Shown in pieces: positions 25,001 through 33,436 of a stretch of 64,000 nucleotides of DNA. The notes under the pieces were generated by a model. It searched no databases, was not told the DNA's origin, and saw only the letters and a program-made list of their open reading frames with translations. The stretch's first letter is position 1. Each line of letters starts with the position of its first letter. The position numbers were made by a program, and so were the translations under genes. The stretch comes from Inia geoffrensis (lineage: Eukaryota; Chordata; Mammalia; Artiodactyla; Iniidae): assembly GCA_036417435.1 (NCBI GenBank), contig CM070909.1:11068597-11132596 (forward strand), given 5' to 3'.

Positions 25001-27510
25001 AATAGAAGCAATTTGAGAGCAAACCATACTGGTATCAGGAAGAAGTGCAGAGGTTGAGGAAGGAGCATTCTTGACATATTTGAGGAAGAGTAATGAAATC
25101 AGTGCCCCTGGAACCAAGGGGATAACTGGAGGGTTACAGGAGATGAGGCCAGAGAGGGCCCAGATCATGTAAGGCCATTAAAAGAAATTTGTCTTGTACT
25201 TCCCTGGTGGCGCAGTGGTTAAGAATCCGCCTGCCCATGCAGGGCACACAGGTTCAAGCCCTGGTCCAAGAAGATCCCACATGCCGCGTAGCAACTAACC
25301 CCGTGCGCCACAACTACTGAGCCTGTGCTCTAGGGCCCGCGAGCCACAACTACTGAAGCCCGCGCGCCTAGAGCCCGTGCTCCGCAACAAGGGAAGCCAC
25401 CGCAGTGAGAAGCCCGCGCACCGCTACGAAGAGTAGCCCCAGCTCACCACAACTAGAGAAAGCCTGCGTGCAGCAACAAAGACCCAACACGGCCAAAATT
25501 ATTTTAAAAAAGAATTTTGTCTTTTTTCATTCTAAGTTGAGAAGCAACTGGGGGTTTCATGCAGAGAATTGACAGGACTGACTTACGCCTTAAAAGAATC
25601 ATTCTGCTGCTCTGGGACAATAGAGCATAAGAGGATACAGGCAGAAGTGGGGAAACCATTTAAGAGTGTATTACAATTATCTGTGAGAGGTGAGGGTGGC
25701 TTGAGTCTATTTTGAAGACATAGTTAACAGGATTTGCTAATGGATTAGAGACGGAGTGTGACAGAAAGAGGGGTCAAGGACATCTTCAAGATTTTAGACT
25801 GAACATATAGGGAGCTGGGCTTGCCATTTACTAAGATAGGGAAGGCTGTTGGGAGAGGACATTGTGAGGGAATTTCAGGACCTTTGTTTTACACACATTA
25901 CATATTAGATGTGTACTAGGTCCAAACGGCAAAGTAGGTGGTTTAGTATAAAAATCTGAGGTCAAGGGGACTATAGTCAGAATCGAGAAAATAATTGAAT
26001 CCATAAGACTGAAAATGAGATCATTTACGAAGTGACTGTAGATTTAAAAGGAAAGAAAAAAGTGTTTCAAGAAGAAGGAAGTGCAAAATAGTGTCAAACG
26101 CTTTTGACAGGTCAAGTAGGATGAAGACCCAACAGAGCTGACACTGGTGATCTTGGAAAGAGTTCTTTTGGTGGACTGGCAGCGGGGGGGGGGGGGGGGG
26201 GGGGGCGGTAGTGGGGGAAAGCCTTGTTTTAGTATGTTCAGAAGAGAACGTGACAAGTAGAAGTAGTGAGAGTGAGTTTAGACAAGTTCTTTGAGAAGTT
26301 TTTTGTAAGAGTGAATTATAAGAGAATTGGGATACCATTTAGAGAAGGATTAGGGGTCAGCCACTGTAGAGTTTCATTTACTGTCAGGATATTTTTTTCC
26401 TTCTTTTTTCTCTGAGTTTCCTGTATGAGCTGATTCTCTTCCATTATATGCTCAGTGGTACCCCAGAATAGCACATTATCACCTCCTACCTAATGCTTCA
26501 AAGACTATTATGAAGGCTACCCATTTACATCGTAAATTCCAGCAGCACAGGGTAGGGCTGTAATGCATTGTAGAGTAAAATGTCATCCTTCCAAGCTGGT
26601 TACAAAGCCCTGGGCTTTACCCAAGCCTTGCTCCCCAGTCCTTAGACACTCACATGGCCAAAGATTTGATAGTGCAGTAGGACGAAGACGACAGAAACAG
26701 GTTACAGGAGGCCTCTCTTGCCCACTCTTCTTTCAGCTAACAAGCAAATATTACATTTCCTTGAGAAGAGCTCACCCCCCTCTCAACTACACAGGAGGGG
26801 ACCCATACCCACCATCTCACTGCAGGGTCCTCTAGACTTGGGCTCATTGAGGCTTGTGCCTCATTTTCTACAATCTCCATCGTCCCCGAGCCACTGCCCA
26901 GCCCCAGTTTGAACTTTACCTCGTAGTCCGGGAGACTGCTGTTGCTCTCTTTGTTCTCTGATGAAAAGCCACAGGATGACCCCAAGGAGAATGAGGAAGA
27001 TCCCAACCAGAAGGGTTGGGATGATGATGATTTCATACTGCTGCTCCCGGACAACTAGGTAGGAAGTCAAGGAAGTAGAGAAGAGATTGAAGAAGTAGCC
27101 TAACCTGACTTCCCCTACCCATCAGTCTTCAGCTCACCCCACACGATCATCTCTTCCTGCTGATCCCTCTACCACAATCGGGATCGACTCCCTGCTCTGA
27201 AATCCCGATGTCCCTGTCTCTTAGCCCATGAACTATGCTATGCGCCTCGTCTCCCATTTTTCCTACTGAGTTGGAGGATGCAGCACATCTGGATCTATGA
27301 TTGCCACTCTCCCCGCTCCACCCAAAGCCACTAGTGCCAATTCAGTTCTCACCATTGTTTCATTTCTATTAGAAATCAAATGATCTTCCTTCCAGAATCT
27401 ACTCAGATCTTAATCTCCATCATCCTAAACTCAGAGGGCAGATCTCTATATCATCTGTACTTACTACACAACTTGTCACTGAGACTGCATTCCAACAGCA
27501 TCCGCGTCAT
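11338..27510 (-). CDS. STYK1: STYK1 (NOK), single-pass membrane kinase-like protein; complete coding sequence in nine exons
   Basis: Nine minus-strand exons join in phase into 421 codons plus stop (1266 bp); human STYK1 is 422 residues. Layout: short N-terminus MTRMLLECSLSDKLC; one hydrophobic transmembrane segment (about residues 24-47, IIIIPTLLVGIFLILLGVIL...); a juxtamembrane linker; and a kinase-like domain from about residue 110. Kinase landmarks: a partial glycine loop (NGSFGTIY, 121-128), the VLK lysine (Lys146), HGDVAARN in place of HRDxxxxN (248-255), G268-L-G replacing DFG, APE at 293-295, DIWSFG (307-312) and the C-lobe Arg369. Family knowledge: STYK1/NOK is a receptor-kinase-like protein linked to PI3K/AKT signalling, growth and autophagy, with doubtful catalytic activity because DFG is degenerate. 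No stop or frameshift interrupts it. In the human map it also neighbours MAGOHB on the same strand. 5' non-coding exons should lie at higher coordinates. Confidence 0.95.
11543..13716. other. STYK1: STYK1 intron 8
   Basis: AT-rich intron with an L2-like stretch (about 12060-12400), a MIR (about 12470-12640) and TG/TA simple repeats at about 12845-12890 and 13518-13580. Confidence 0.6.
12465..12645 (-). repeat. MIR SINE fragment
   Basis: Reverse MIR pattern: 'catgcattatttcattgtag' then 'cctcacaataattttgaggt'. Confidence 0.7.
13717..13813 (-). CDS. STYK1: STYK1 coding exon 8
   Basis: 97 bp, acceptor CCAACAG and donor CCAT|GTAAAT. Completes Gly322 and encodes APPYPEIPPTSILQHLQRRR followed by IMKRPSSCTHT. 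Confidence 0.93.
14240..14315 (+). repeat. Purine-rich GAAA/GA low-complexity tract
   Basis: Almost all A and G over about 75 bases in STYK1 intron 7, close to mini exon 7. Confidence 0.8.
14482..14522 (-). CDS. STYK1: STYK1 coding exon 7 (41-bp mini exon)
   Basis: 41 bp, acceptor TTTTACAG and donor CTAG|GTAAGG. Completes Ile308 and encodes WSFGILLYEMVTL, kinase subdomain IX. Confidence 0.93.
14523..16291. other. STYK1: STYK1 intron 6
   Basis: Unique AT-rich intronic DNA apart from a short tRNA-derived SINE at 15163-15296 and a short CA run near 15907. Confidence 0.6.
15163..15296 (+). mobile_element. tRNA-derived SINE, short subtype
   Basis: Head 'gggacttccctggaggccca', box-B-like 'ggttcgatccctggtc', ending in AAAT repeats. 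Confidence 0.85.
16292..16500 (-). CDS. STYK1: STYK1 coding exon 6 (catalytic and activation segment)
   Basis: 209 bp. Acceptor TTGACAG|GAA has a poor pyrimidine tract; donor is GACAT|GTACG. Encodes residues 239-307: EFLQDKHLFHGDVAARNILI, LCGLGLAYEV (DFG replaced by G-L-G) and LKWLAPERLLLRPAGIKGD. Confidence 0.93.
16632..16850 (+). mobile_element. CHR SINE, short form, with (AAT)n tail
   Basis: Head 'ggcttccctggtggcacagt' through 'gcacgcgtaccgcaa'. The tail has become an AAT microsatellite (about 16825-16849). It lies about 130 bp upstream of STYK1 exon 6 on the gene strand. Confidence 0.92.
16880..17173 (-). mobile_element. CHR SINE, long form
   Basis: Reverse element from 'tttatttatttatttttggc' to 'gccaccagggaagtcc', about 30 bp from the preceding SINE. 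Confidence 0.9.
17260..17560 (-). repeat. Old L1 (L1M-type) 3' UTR fragment
   Basis: Diverged but recognisable: 'gttttaggttgacagcaaaa', 'gatacatttgttacaactga', 'tttacttcagggttcactttt' region. Confidence 0.6.
17990..18165. repeat. MER5-like hAT fragment
   Basis: 'gctgcatatcagaattgcct' near the left and 'acatttgagaaccactg' at the right, the typical MER5 ends. Confidence 0.55.
18619..18954 (-). mobile_element. 5'-truncated L1 3' end
   Basis: Reverse complement of a young-looking L1 tail: 'attgaagtatagttgattta', a TA/CA microsatellite, 'ctgtggtatacagtaggtcc'. Flanked by an 18-bp duplication, tcctgataccctaacttt, at 18601-18618 and 18955-18972. Confidence 0.9.
18973..19190 (-). mobile_element. 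CHR SINE, short form, inserted at the L1 target site
   Basis: Poly-T tract then the reverse element, ending 'agggaagccc'. Its own duplication, ctgataccctaacttt, is the same sequence as the L1 target site (18957-18972 and 19191-19206). Confidence 0.95.
19207..19941. other. STYK1 intron 5 segment, no gene seen
   Basis: Pyrimidine-rich intronic DNA with no repeat or exon I can identify. Confidence 0.5.
19942..20305 (-). mobile_element. CHR SINE, long form
   Basis: Reverse long-form element, 'ttatttttggctgcgttggg' to 'gccaccagggaggcccc'. Confidence 0.9.
20333..20935 (+). mobile_element. tRNA-derived SINE interrupted by another SINE
   Basis: The first part (20333-20512) reads 'gggactttcctggtggcaca' through 'aaggagcccacctgctgcaa'. 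The rest resumes at 20841-20935 (gccagtgagctaaaactaag ... ccaaataaataaat). The middle is the inner SINE. Confidence 0.85.
20513..20840 (+). mobile_element. Inner CHR SINE with extra 3' sequence and second poly(A)
   Basis: Head 'ggcttccctggtggcgcagt' to an AATT-rich tail at about 20795, then about 25 bases unrelated to the SINE (actcctacccccaacatcat), then a pure A run to 20840. The flanks share an imperfect 'agaagcccag/agaagtccac'. Confidence 0.75.
21180..21263 (-). CDS. STYK1: STYK1 coding exon 5
   Basis: 84 bp, phase 0 on both sides, acceptor CTATTTAG and donor GTG|GTAAGG. Encodes DVMTMDGLPYDLTEKQIYHI and GKQVLLAV (residues 211-238). Confidence 0.93.
21590..21622 (+). repeat. (TG)n microsatellite
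   Basis: A TG run just before an old repeat in STYK1 intron 4. Confidence 0.9.
21623..22040 (+). repeat. Ancient mammalian repeat, family not named
   Basis: Starts 'ctgaatgcctactatgtgcc', then 'ccttgtggagcttataccgt'. Same family as 24735-26340. Confidence 0.5.
22480..22668 (-). repeat. MIR SINE
   Basis: Reverse MIR: 'tgagtacttatcatgttcca', 'actcagagaggtgattggcc', 'caaagtcacatagcttgtag'. Confidence 0.8.
22671..22832. mobile_element. Non-autonomous hAT-type element with inverted ends
   Basis: The left end ctgcactgcccaatatggta is matched by the inverted right end, which reads ctgctctgtccaatatggta on the other strand (three mismatches including the flank). AT-rich middle. Family likely a MER/Charlie type; name uncertain. 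Confidence 0.7.
22994..23175 (-). CDS. STYK1: STYK1 coding exon 4 (kinase N-lobe / hinge)
   Basis: 182 bp, acceptor CTCCACAG and donor CAG|GTAAGT. Encodes residues 151-210: PAGLQEVQEFLGQIQFYQYL, then NLVQLEGCCTEGLPLYMVLE and the hinge DVAQGDLLSFLWTCRQ. Confidence 0.95.
23176..23897. other. STYK1: STYK1 intron 3
   Basis: No repeat recognised. A plus-strand Lys-rich 32-codon ORF (23549-23647) is present, but I have no reason to call it a gene. Confidence 0.6.
23898..24164 (-). CDS. STYK1: STYK1 coding exon 3 (linker and kinase N-lobe start)
   Basis: 267 bp from a GTTTTAG acceptor to an AAAG|GTAAAAG donor. Encodes residues 62-149, including RGLSWEA, LPLKETSVE-like VPLKETSVE, LAKLQVPREHLSEVLEQ, the partial glycine loop and SVVLKALK with the subdomain II lysine. 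Confidence 0.95.
25197..25512 (+). mobile_element. CHR SINE, long form
   Basis: 'acttccctggtggcgcagtg' to 'gacccaacacggccaaaatt', inserted in the old repeat. The flanks repeat 'aatttgtctt'-like sequence. Confidence 0.92.
26184..26205 (+). repeat. (G)22 homopolymer
   Basis: Uninterrupted run of 22 G in STYK1 intron 2. Confidence 0.95.
26920..27054 (-). CDS. STYK1: STYK1 coding exon 2 (transmembrane segment)
   Basis: 135 bp between a CTACCTAG acceptor and a CGAG|GTAAAG donor. Encodes residues 17-60, VREQQYE followed by a ~24-residue hydrophobic helix ending WLFIREQ and a Gln-rich juxtamembrane stretch. Confidence 0.95.
27465..27510 (-). CDS. STYK1: STYK1 coding exon 1 (start codon)
   Basis: ATG at 27510-27508 gives MTRMLLECSLSDKLC plus one base. 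Donor is A|GTAAGTA. Human STYK1 begins two residues earlier (MGMTRM...); the bases here do not encode that Met-Gly in frame, so the start is the equivalent of human Met3. The exon probably extends 5' as UTR to an acceptor near 27614 (TTTTTCAG), which is a guess. Confidence 0.85.
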
Positions 27511-27758
27511 GTGCCTCTCATCTCCCATTGCCACACAGCAGTCCAGTTCAGCACTTGACCCCCAGAGGATGCAAAGAGCACAAGAGAATAATCCCCAAGG
27601 ATTGAGTTGTTCTGAAAAACTAAAATAAAATGGAGCACACAGAGAATTTTAAAACACCTCTCCAAATAACTAGTTATTAAGTACACAGGTACCTGGAACG
27701 CTCCAAGCCACCAATTCATCTCTATCCAACTATCTGACATTCTAACTGGAAGCACTTT

Positions 27759-27972
27759 TTTTTTTTTTTTTTTTTTTTTTGTGGTATGCGGGCCTCTCAC
27801 TGCTGTGGCCTCTCCCGTTGCAGAGCACAGGCTCCAGACGCGCAGGCTCAGCGGCCATGGCTCACGGGCCCAGCCGCTCCGCGGCATGTGGGATCCTCCC
27901 GGACCAGGGCACGAACCCGTGTCCCCTGCATCGGCAGGCGGACTCTCAACCACTGCGCCACCAGGGAAGCCC
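27759..27972 (-). mobile_element. CHR SINE, short form
   Basis: Poly-T tract then the reverse short-form element, ending 'accagggaagccc'. About 250 bp 5' of the STYK1 start-codon exon. Confidence 0.92.
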
Positions 27973-27993
27973 AAGATCTATCTCTCTTACAGT

Positions 27994-28111
27994 CCTTAAG
28001 AAGGTCTAATTTTCTTTTTCTGTGTATCCCCTAATTTTTAAACAAAACACTTAATATCATTTTTATACAAAACTAATTCAGACAATGAATCCATAGTTGG
28101 CAGATTTCAAG
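27994..28111 (+). repeat. Segment with a diverged copy at 30682-30794
   Basis: Shares 'aaggtctaattttc', 'catttttatacaaaactaat' and 'agttggcagatttcaag' with the second copy, in the same order and orientation, about 2.7 kb apart. Neither matches a repeat family I know. Confidence 0.75.
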
Positions 28112-28528
28112 AGAGACGAGTTATGCATTTGCTTTCCTTCTCTGAAACATCCCTCTACCGCTTTCTCACTACCAGTGAGCAGATAGCAGTTGTCAATAAA
28201 ACTATTTAATTCTGCAACTCTCAGAGCTTTTCCTGCCCATCGTACACAAATAGACACAGACACTCATTCTTACCAATACTTGGATGAAAGCAAGCGTCAG
28301 GACTAAGCCGTCTTTTCTTCCTCTCTTTTTTTTTTTTAAACAAAAAAGAAATATGTTCATATGATCCAAAAATAAAAATATAAAACGGTATACCATGAAA
28401 ATCTTTTCCCCACCCCATCCTTCTCCATCTGTCCAGTTCCCAATTCTCCTCAAAGTAGACTATAGTTGTGAGTTTCTTGCTTACCTGACCAGAGATTCTT
28501 TACATGATTATATTCTATCTCATCAGCA

Positions 28529-28598
28529 TATATTTCTATAGAATTCTATATAATCAGCTTATATTTCTATAGAATTCTATATAATCAGCATATATTTC
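28529..28598 (+). repeat. 31-bp tandem repeat with internal palindrome
   Basis: Two full units (28529-28559 and 28560-28590) and a partial third. Each full unit contains the perfect palindrome TATAGAATTCTATA. Confidence 0.9.
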
Positions 28599-30681
28599 CA
28601 AAAACCCAATTCTTTCTTTCTGAAGAGAACTGGTGGTCACCACTCTTCCATGTATATAAAAACTTTATTTTGCCCTTGGTTAGCTTGATTCCATGGCCAG
28701 CAAAGCCAACTTCTTTAATTCTGATTGATCTGAAACAAATATGGTGATTTTTCACTGCCTAGGTAACTGAATATGTGATCTAGTTCTGTAGTGATTTAAT
28801 AACAAGGTAAATTTTAGAAAATCACAATTGTAGCTTATACGATATTATACTATATTGTACACGTGTGACATTAGCCATATTATGGTTCCGTCTGTTACAT
28901 TACATGTTGTGTTTTATTATTAATACTAATAACCACTGATACCTTATCGAGGCAGAGTGTCTCAGTGCCGTAAACACATATGTAAAGAAACCTCCCAGCC
29001 ACCTGAGTCTTCTTTTCACTATTCCTGGAATTGCATGAGTTTGTCTGAGGGGATGAGGGTTAAACAATCCCCTTACAGCTCAGAAGAGAGACAGGTGTGT
29101 GGCTGGTTGACAGAAACCTAAGTAAACAGAGGAGTAGCCAGGAGAAGGAACATCACAGAGAGAAAGGGAAATTCTTATTTGTGGGCTCGTGCATAGGGAG
29201 GGATCTCTGAAGGCAATGAATGGAAAGATAGCAAAGTCCATCTCATCGAGTTTGCAAGCCAAAAAGGCAAGGTGAAAGTTCCCAGAATTCCATAAGACTG
29301 CATGAAAGGGAAAACACTCGTAAAAGGGCAAGAAACAGAGACCCTTGAGAGGGCGGAGCGAAGAAGGTTCTAAAAGTAAAACATTAGCTCAGCCAGGAGA
29401 ATTCAAACATAATTTGCAAATGTCATTCTGATTCTTATTTTCCTTTCCTCTTACTTCCTTTTCAGTGCATTATCAGATGTAATTATTTTCGTTCAGGGAG
29501 CAGCCAGTTAAACGAGTTTGGCTCTCTGGGGAGTCGGTTCTGGAAGCATAATCTCTCTTACCACAGCACAAGAGGAAAAAAGGGTCAGGCAGCAGCAGCT
29601 CCAACTCGTGAGCTCTGCCCAGAAACCAAACTACACACGTGCTGACGCATACTTGAGCACGAAATGTAAAGCCCTGTATACATGTCTCCACGTAGAGCTG
29701 CTCAGGTGGCCGCCCACAATGACAGCACATGGCCAAACATACCTGTGGCCAAGGCCCCAAGTCCATGCCTATTACCCTTTCACCTGGGTATCACACGTAG
29801 TACAGAGCACCCACCTTGGGATACAACGTGACCTTCTAGTGCATTTCCTGAGCAAGGTTCTCACCTTCAGTTGTAATTGTGCTTAGACAGTTTATAGAGA
29901 CTGGGCTTAACAATACGCAGCGGCCTGACGAAACTGGATGCTGAAGCAAGGGAATAAACCTATAATGTGGCGAGGCCCACTCAATAAATTGCTTTCCAGG
30001 TGTTTGTATCATAAGCCCTTTCCGAAGATTACACTTTGGCTAGAGGCATCTATAATATACCAAACGAATGTAGAATTTTTAAGGAATACGCGCCAGGTAT
30101 ACCCCTATATCCATGAACGCCTACACAGGAAACTTACCACACAGAGCCCTCCAAAGCACTTAGGTCACAAAATTCTTATAATCACTTGTAAGAACAATAT
30201 TTCTCTCCACATCATTTTTCTCTCTGCAATTAGTTGAATACTAACATTCAATTACCACATGACTTGGACTGCCCACTCTGTGTCCAGCTAAGAAAAGCCA
30301 TGGCTAGATGAAAAAACCTTCTGGGATGGCCGTTCTTATGCGTTTGCTTCTAACCCATCTGATTATTAGAAGAATGTACCTGACCAGCATTTCTGTGCAA
30401 TATGACCAATACTCTGTCCCCTTCAGCTATATCTCACTGGGTTAAAAGAAAAAAATATGTTCACTACTGCTTTGTCTCTTAATTGGAGTGTAAAGTCCTT
30501 AAGTATGTAAAACACAACCCTATATGCCTTATCCTTTCATGCCATTGTTTCTCAAATTCTTTTTAAAGGCTCCCCTCCCACCCAAGACCCCTGCTCCAGG
30601 GCTCAAGTAGATGTTCACAGCACCTGTCTGAACAATTGTGGTCCGTGGGTTATGCGGGAAAAGTCTACCTCCCCTATGGTC

Positions 30682-30794
30682 GTTAAGCAGGTCTAATTTT
30701 CTCTGTGTCTCACTTATTTTCTAAATGAAACATTTAATTTCATTTTTATACAAAGCTAATTCAGACAGCAAATAAAGAGTTGGCAGATTTCAAG
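30682..30794 (+). repeat. Diverged copy of 27994-28111
   Basis: Colinear with the first copy with a 4-bp gap and scattered substitutions; by eye about four fifths identical. Confidence 0.75.
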
Positions 30795-31207
30795 TTCTCT
30801 CTTTAGTGCCATGTATTACTACACGCAGGGCATTGGAATCAAGGGTCCAGTGAGGTGGTGAAATTGTTAATTCTGATAACTACATTTGACAGTGGAAAAT
30901 ATGTACATAGCTTGCCTAAAGTTTACACATATGTATGGTGCCAAATCTCTCAGGCAGGGCTTTAATTAAAACAATATTATTGCCTCATTTGTGGTTATCC
31001 TTCCTTGTTTTTTCTCTTTTCATTTGCTCCTGACTTTCTGTTAGCATATTAAAAGATTTAGTTCCCCCGCCCCCCAAATCGAGAATCTAGAGGGACACAG
31101 AGCTCTATGAAGGAGATACAAATAGGAAGAGAATGAGAATAAAATGGGACACGAAATCCACTCCAAATCTTTTCAAGACTGCAGTCTAGAGACCACAGAA
31201 GTGGATG

Positions 31208-31905
31208 ATCATGACCCAGCAATCCCACTACTGGGCATATACCCTGAGAAAACCATAATTCAAAAGAATCATGTACCAAAATGTTCATTGCAGCACTATT
31301 TACAATAGCCCGGAGATGGAAACAACCTAAGTGTCCATCATCGGATGAATGGATAAAGAAGATGTGGCACATATATACAATGGAATATTACTCAGCCATA
31401 AAAAGAAATGAAATTGAGCTATTTGTAGTGAGGTGGATAGACCTAGAGTCTGTCATACAGAGTGAAGTAAGTCAGAAAGAGAAAGACAAATACCATATGC
31501 TAACACATATATATGGAATTTAAGGGAAAAAATGTCATGAAGAACCTAGGGGTAAGACAGGAATAAAGACACAGACCTACTAGAGAATGGACTTGAGGAT
31601 ATGCGGAGAGGGAAGGGGAAGGTGTGACAAAGCGAGAGAGAGGCATGGACATATGTACACTACCAAACGTAAGGTAGATAGCGAGTGGGAAGCAGCCGCA
31701 TAGCACAGGGAGATCAGCTCCGTGCTTTGTGACCACCTAGAGGGGTGGGATAGGGAGGGTGGGAGGGAGATGCAAAAGGGAGGGGATATGGGGACATATG
31801 TATACGTATAGCTGATTCACTTTGTTATACAGCAGAAACTAACACACCATTGTAAAGCAATTATACTCCAATAAAGATGTTAAAAAAAAAAAAAGAAAAA
31901 AAAAG
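31208..31905 (+). mobile_element. 5'-truncated L1 3' end
   Basis: 'gacccagcaatcccactact', 'acaatggaatattactcagc', 'cagcagaaactaacacacca', then 'ccaataaagatgtt' and a poly-A. Flanks repeat 'gtggatgatca' / 'gtgaatgatca'. Encodes only the last part of ORF2 and 3' UTR. Confidence 0.92.
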
Positions 31906-32190
31906 TGAATGATCACAACTGGAATTGAACTAAGTATTCATATTAGCTCTCCAAATTCTTACACATATTTACAATGTAAGTACAATGCACACTGCATCTT
32001 TGCATCTGTTTTATTACACACAAAGAAAGACAGTTCTGTTTGCAATAATAACACAACTCTGATGAGTGACATTTCTGTTCAGTTACCATGATAATGTCCC
32101 GGATATAAACAGCGATTTACTCGTGAGTGTCCAGAAGAAACTCTTCTTACCAAAATTCATCTACAAATAGAACTTTAAAAATTAGATGCA

Positions 32191-32313
32191 GGGACTTCCC
32201 TGGTGGTCCAGTGGTTAAGACTCCAAGCTTCCACTGCAGGGGTCAGGGGTTTCATCCCTGGTCAGGGAACTAAGATCCCGCATGCCACAGGGTGAGGCCA
32301 AAAAAAAAAAAAA
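32191..32313 (+). mobile_element. tRNA-derived SINE, short subtype
   Basis: 'ggacttccctggtggtccag' to 'cagggtgaggcc' and an A run. Flanks repeat 'ttagatgca'. Confidence 0.9.
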
Positions 32314-32809
32314 ATTTAGATGCATTCTCCTGTACTCTGCCTATGTGTTGTGAGAAATTCCTCGAAAGACTATATGACACATGGTCCCGTTCCCATAAGG
32401 TGTGATTAAATATGTTATGCCTGCCTCACCCTCAATCTTAGCACCTGCATCTCTGCACAAGTGGATCTGCCAGCCATGTTCTCTTCATACAGACAAGTGC
32501 CCCGCTGCCTAGCTGGGCACTGCACTGGGTCAAGGGGGTTATTAACAGCTGTGGGTTATGGGGCAAGAGACACAAAGACCCAGAGTGAGGAAGATGAAAT
32601 ATATGGAGATGGCACCCCGAGACTCTGTCACTCAGCCTTCCCTCCTCTTCCCCCATCAATCCTTACCCCTGAGCTGTCTAGCCAAAAAATTCACTTAATG
32701 GAGTGACAATGTTAAGTTGGAAGCAAGATAGAAAAGAACTGCTCAGATCTAGAGGATTCCGGAATTACTTGTCTCCAACATTCTGAAAACCGAGCTGTCC
32801 TTCCTGTTT

Positions 32810-32920
32810 TCAGATCCAATAAACATATATTGATGAACTACAGTGTGCACGTATCATGCTAGGCTAGCCACTTTCACACACAGGAGGAAACTGAGGCTCA
32901 GAGAGATTAAGTTCTGAATT
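32810..32920 (-). repeat. MIR-like fragment
   Basis: 'gaggaaactgaggctcagag' is the reverse MIR core. Confidence 0.7.
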
Positions 32921-32980
32921 AGGGTTTTAAAAAAAACAAAAGGCAAGTAAATAAATTTCAGAGAAAGGTTTCATACCCGT

Positions 32981-33101
32981 CTTTTTTCTTTCTTTTGGCT
33001 GTGCAGTTTGCGGGATCTTAATTTCCCGACCGGGGATTGAACACGCACCCTCAGCAGTGAAAGCGCAGATTCCTAACCACTGGAGCACCAGGTAATTTCC
33101 C
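32981..33101 (-). mobile_element. tRNA-derived SINE, short subtype, diverged
   Basis: Reverse: 'tttggctgtgcagtttgcgg' to 'aaccactggagcaccaggta'. Confidence 0.8.
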
Positions 33102-33152
33102 ATACCTCAGTCTTTTAACTACAAACCCAGTGTTCTTTAAACTACTTCATTG

Positions 33153-33436
33153 GGACTTCCCTGGTGACACAGTGGTTAAGAATCCACCTGCCAATGCAGG
33201 GGACACGGGTTTAAGCCCTGGTCCGGGAAGATCCCACATGCCGCGGAGCAACTAAGCTCATGAGCCACAACGACTGAGCCCACGAGCCACAATTACTGAA
33301 GCCCGCGTGCCTAGAGCCCGTTCAACAAGAGAAGCCACCGCAAGGAGAAGTCTGTGCACCGCAATGAAGTGTAGCCTCCGCTCGCTGCCCGTGTGCAGCA
33401 AGGAAAACACAATGCAGCCAAATAAATAAATAATAA
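33153..33436 (+). mobile_element. CHR SINE, long form
   Basis: 'gggacttccctggtgacaca' to 'cagccaaataaataaataat'. The flanks repeat 'aaactacttcatt'. Confidence 0.92.

Larger units (their letters stand above)
24735..26340 (+). repeat. Ancient mammalian repeat, ~1.3 kb excluding an inserted SINE; family not named
   Basis: Characteristic blocks in order: 'ctccgtgccaggcactgttc', 'tacaggagatgaggccagag', 'cagatcatgtaaggccatta', then after the SINE 'gaatcattctgctgctctgg', 'aacaggatttgctaatggat', 'gggcttgccatttactaaga'. Contains a run of 22 G near its right end. Confidence 0.6.
28112..31184. other. STYK1 5' intronic region, no exon recognised
   Basis: Contains a 31-bp tandem repeat (28529-28598) and, around 28330-28640, a probable old repeat. 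29340-30240 is unique DNA with moderate CpG and several ORFs below 125 codons that show no motif. Confidence 0.5.

Noticed and set aside
26021..26338. Proline-rich ORF on the minus strand
   Set aside because: Created by translating the 22-G run inside an old repeat.
28529..28598. Possible CRISPR-like repeat array
   Set aside because: Only two units in direct tandem without spacers, in a mammalian intron.
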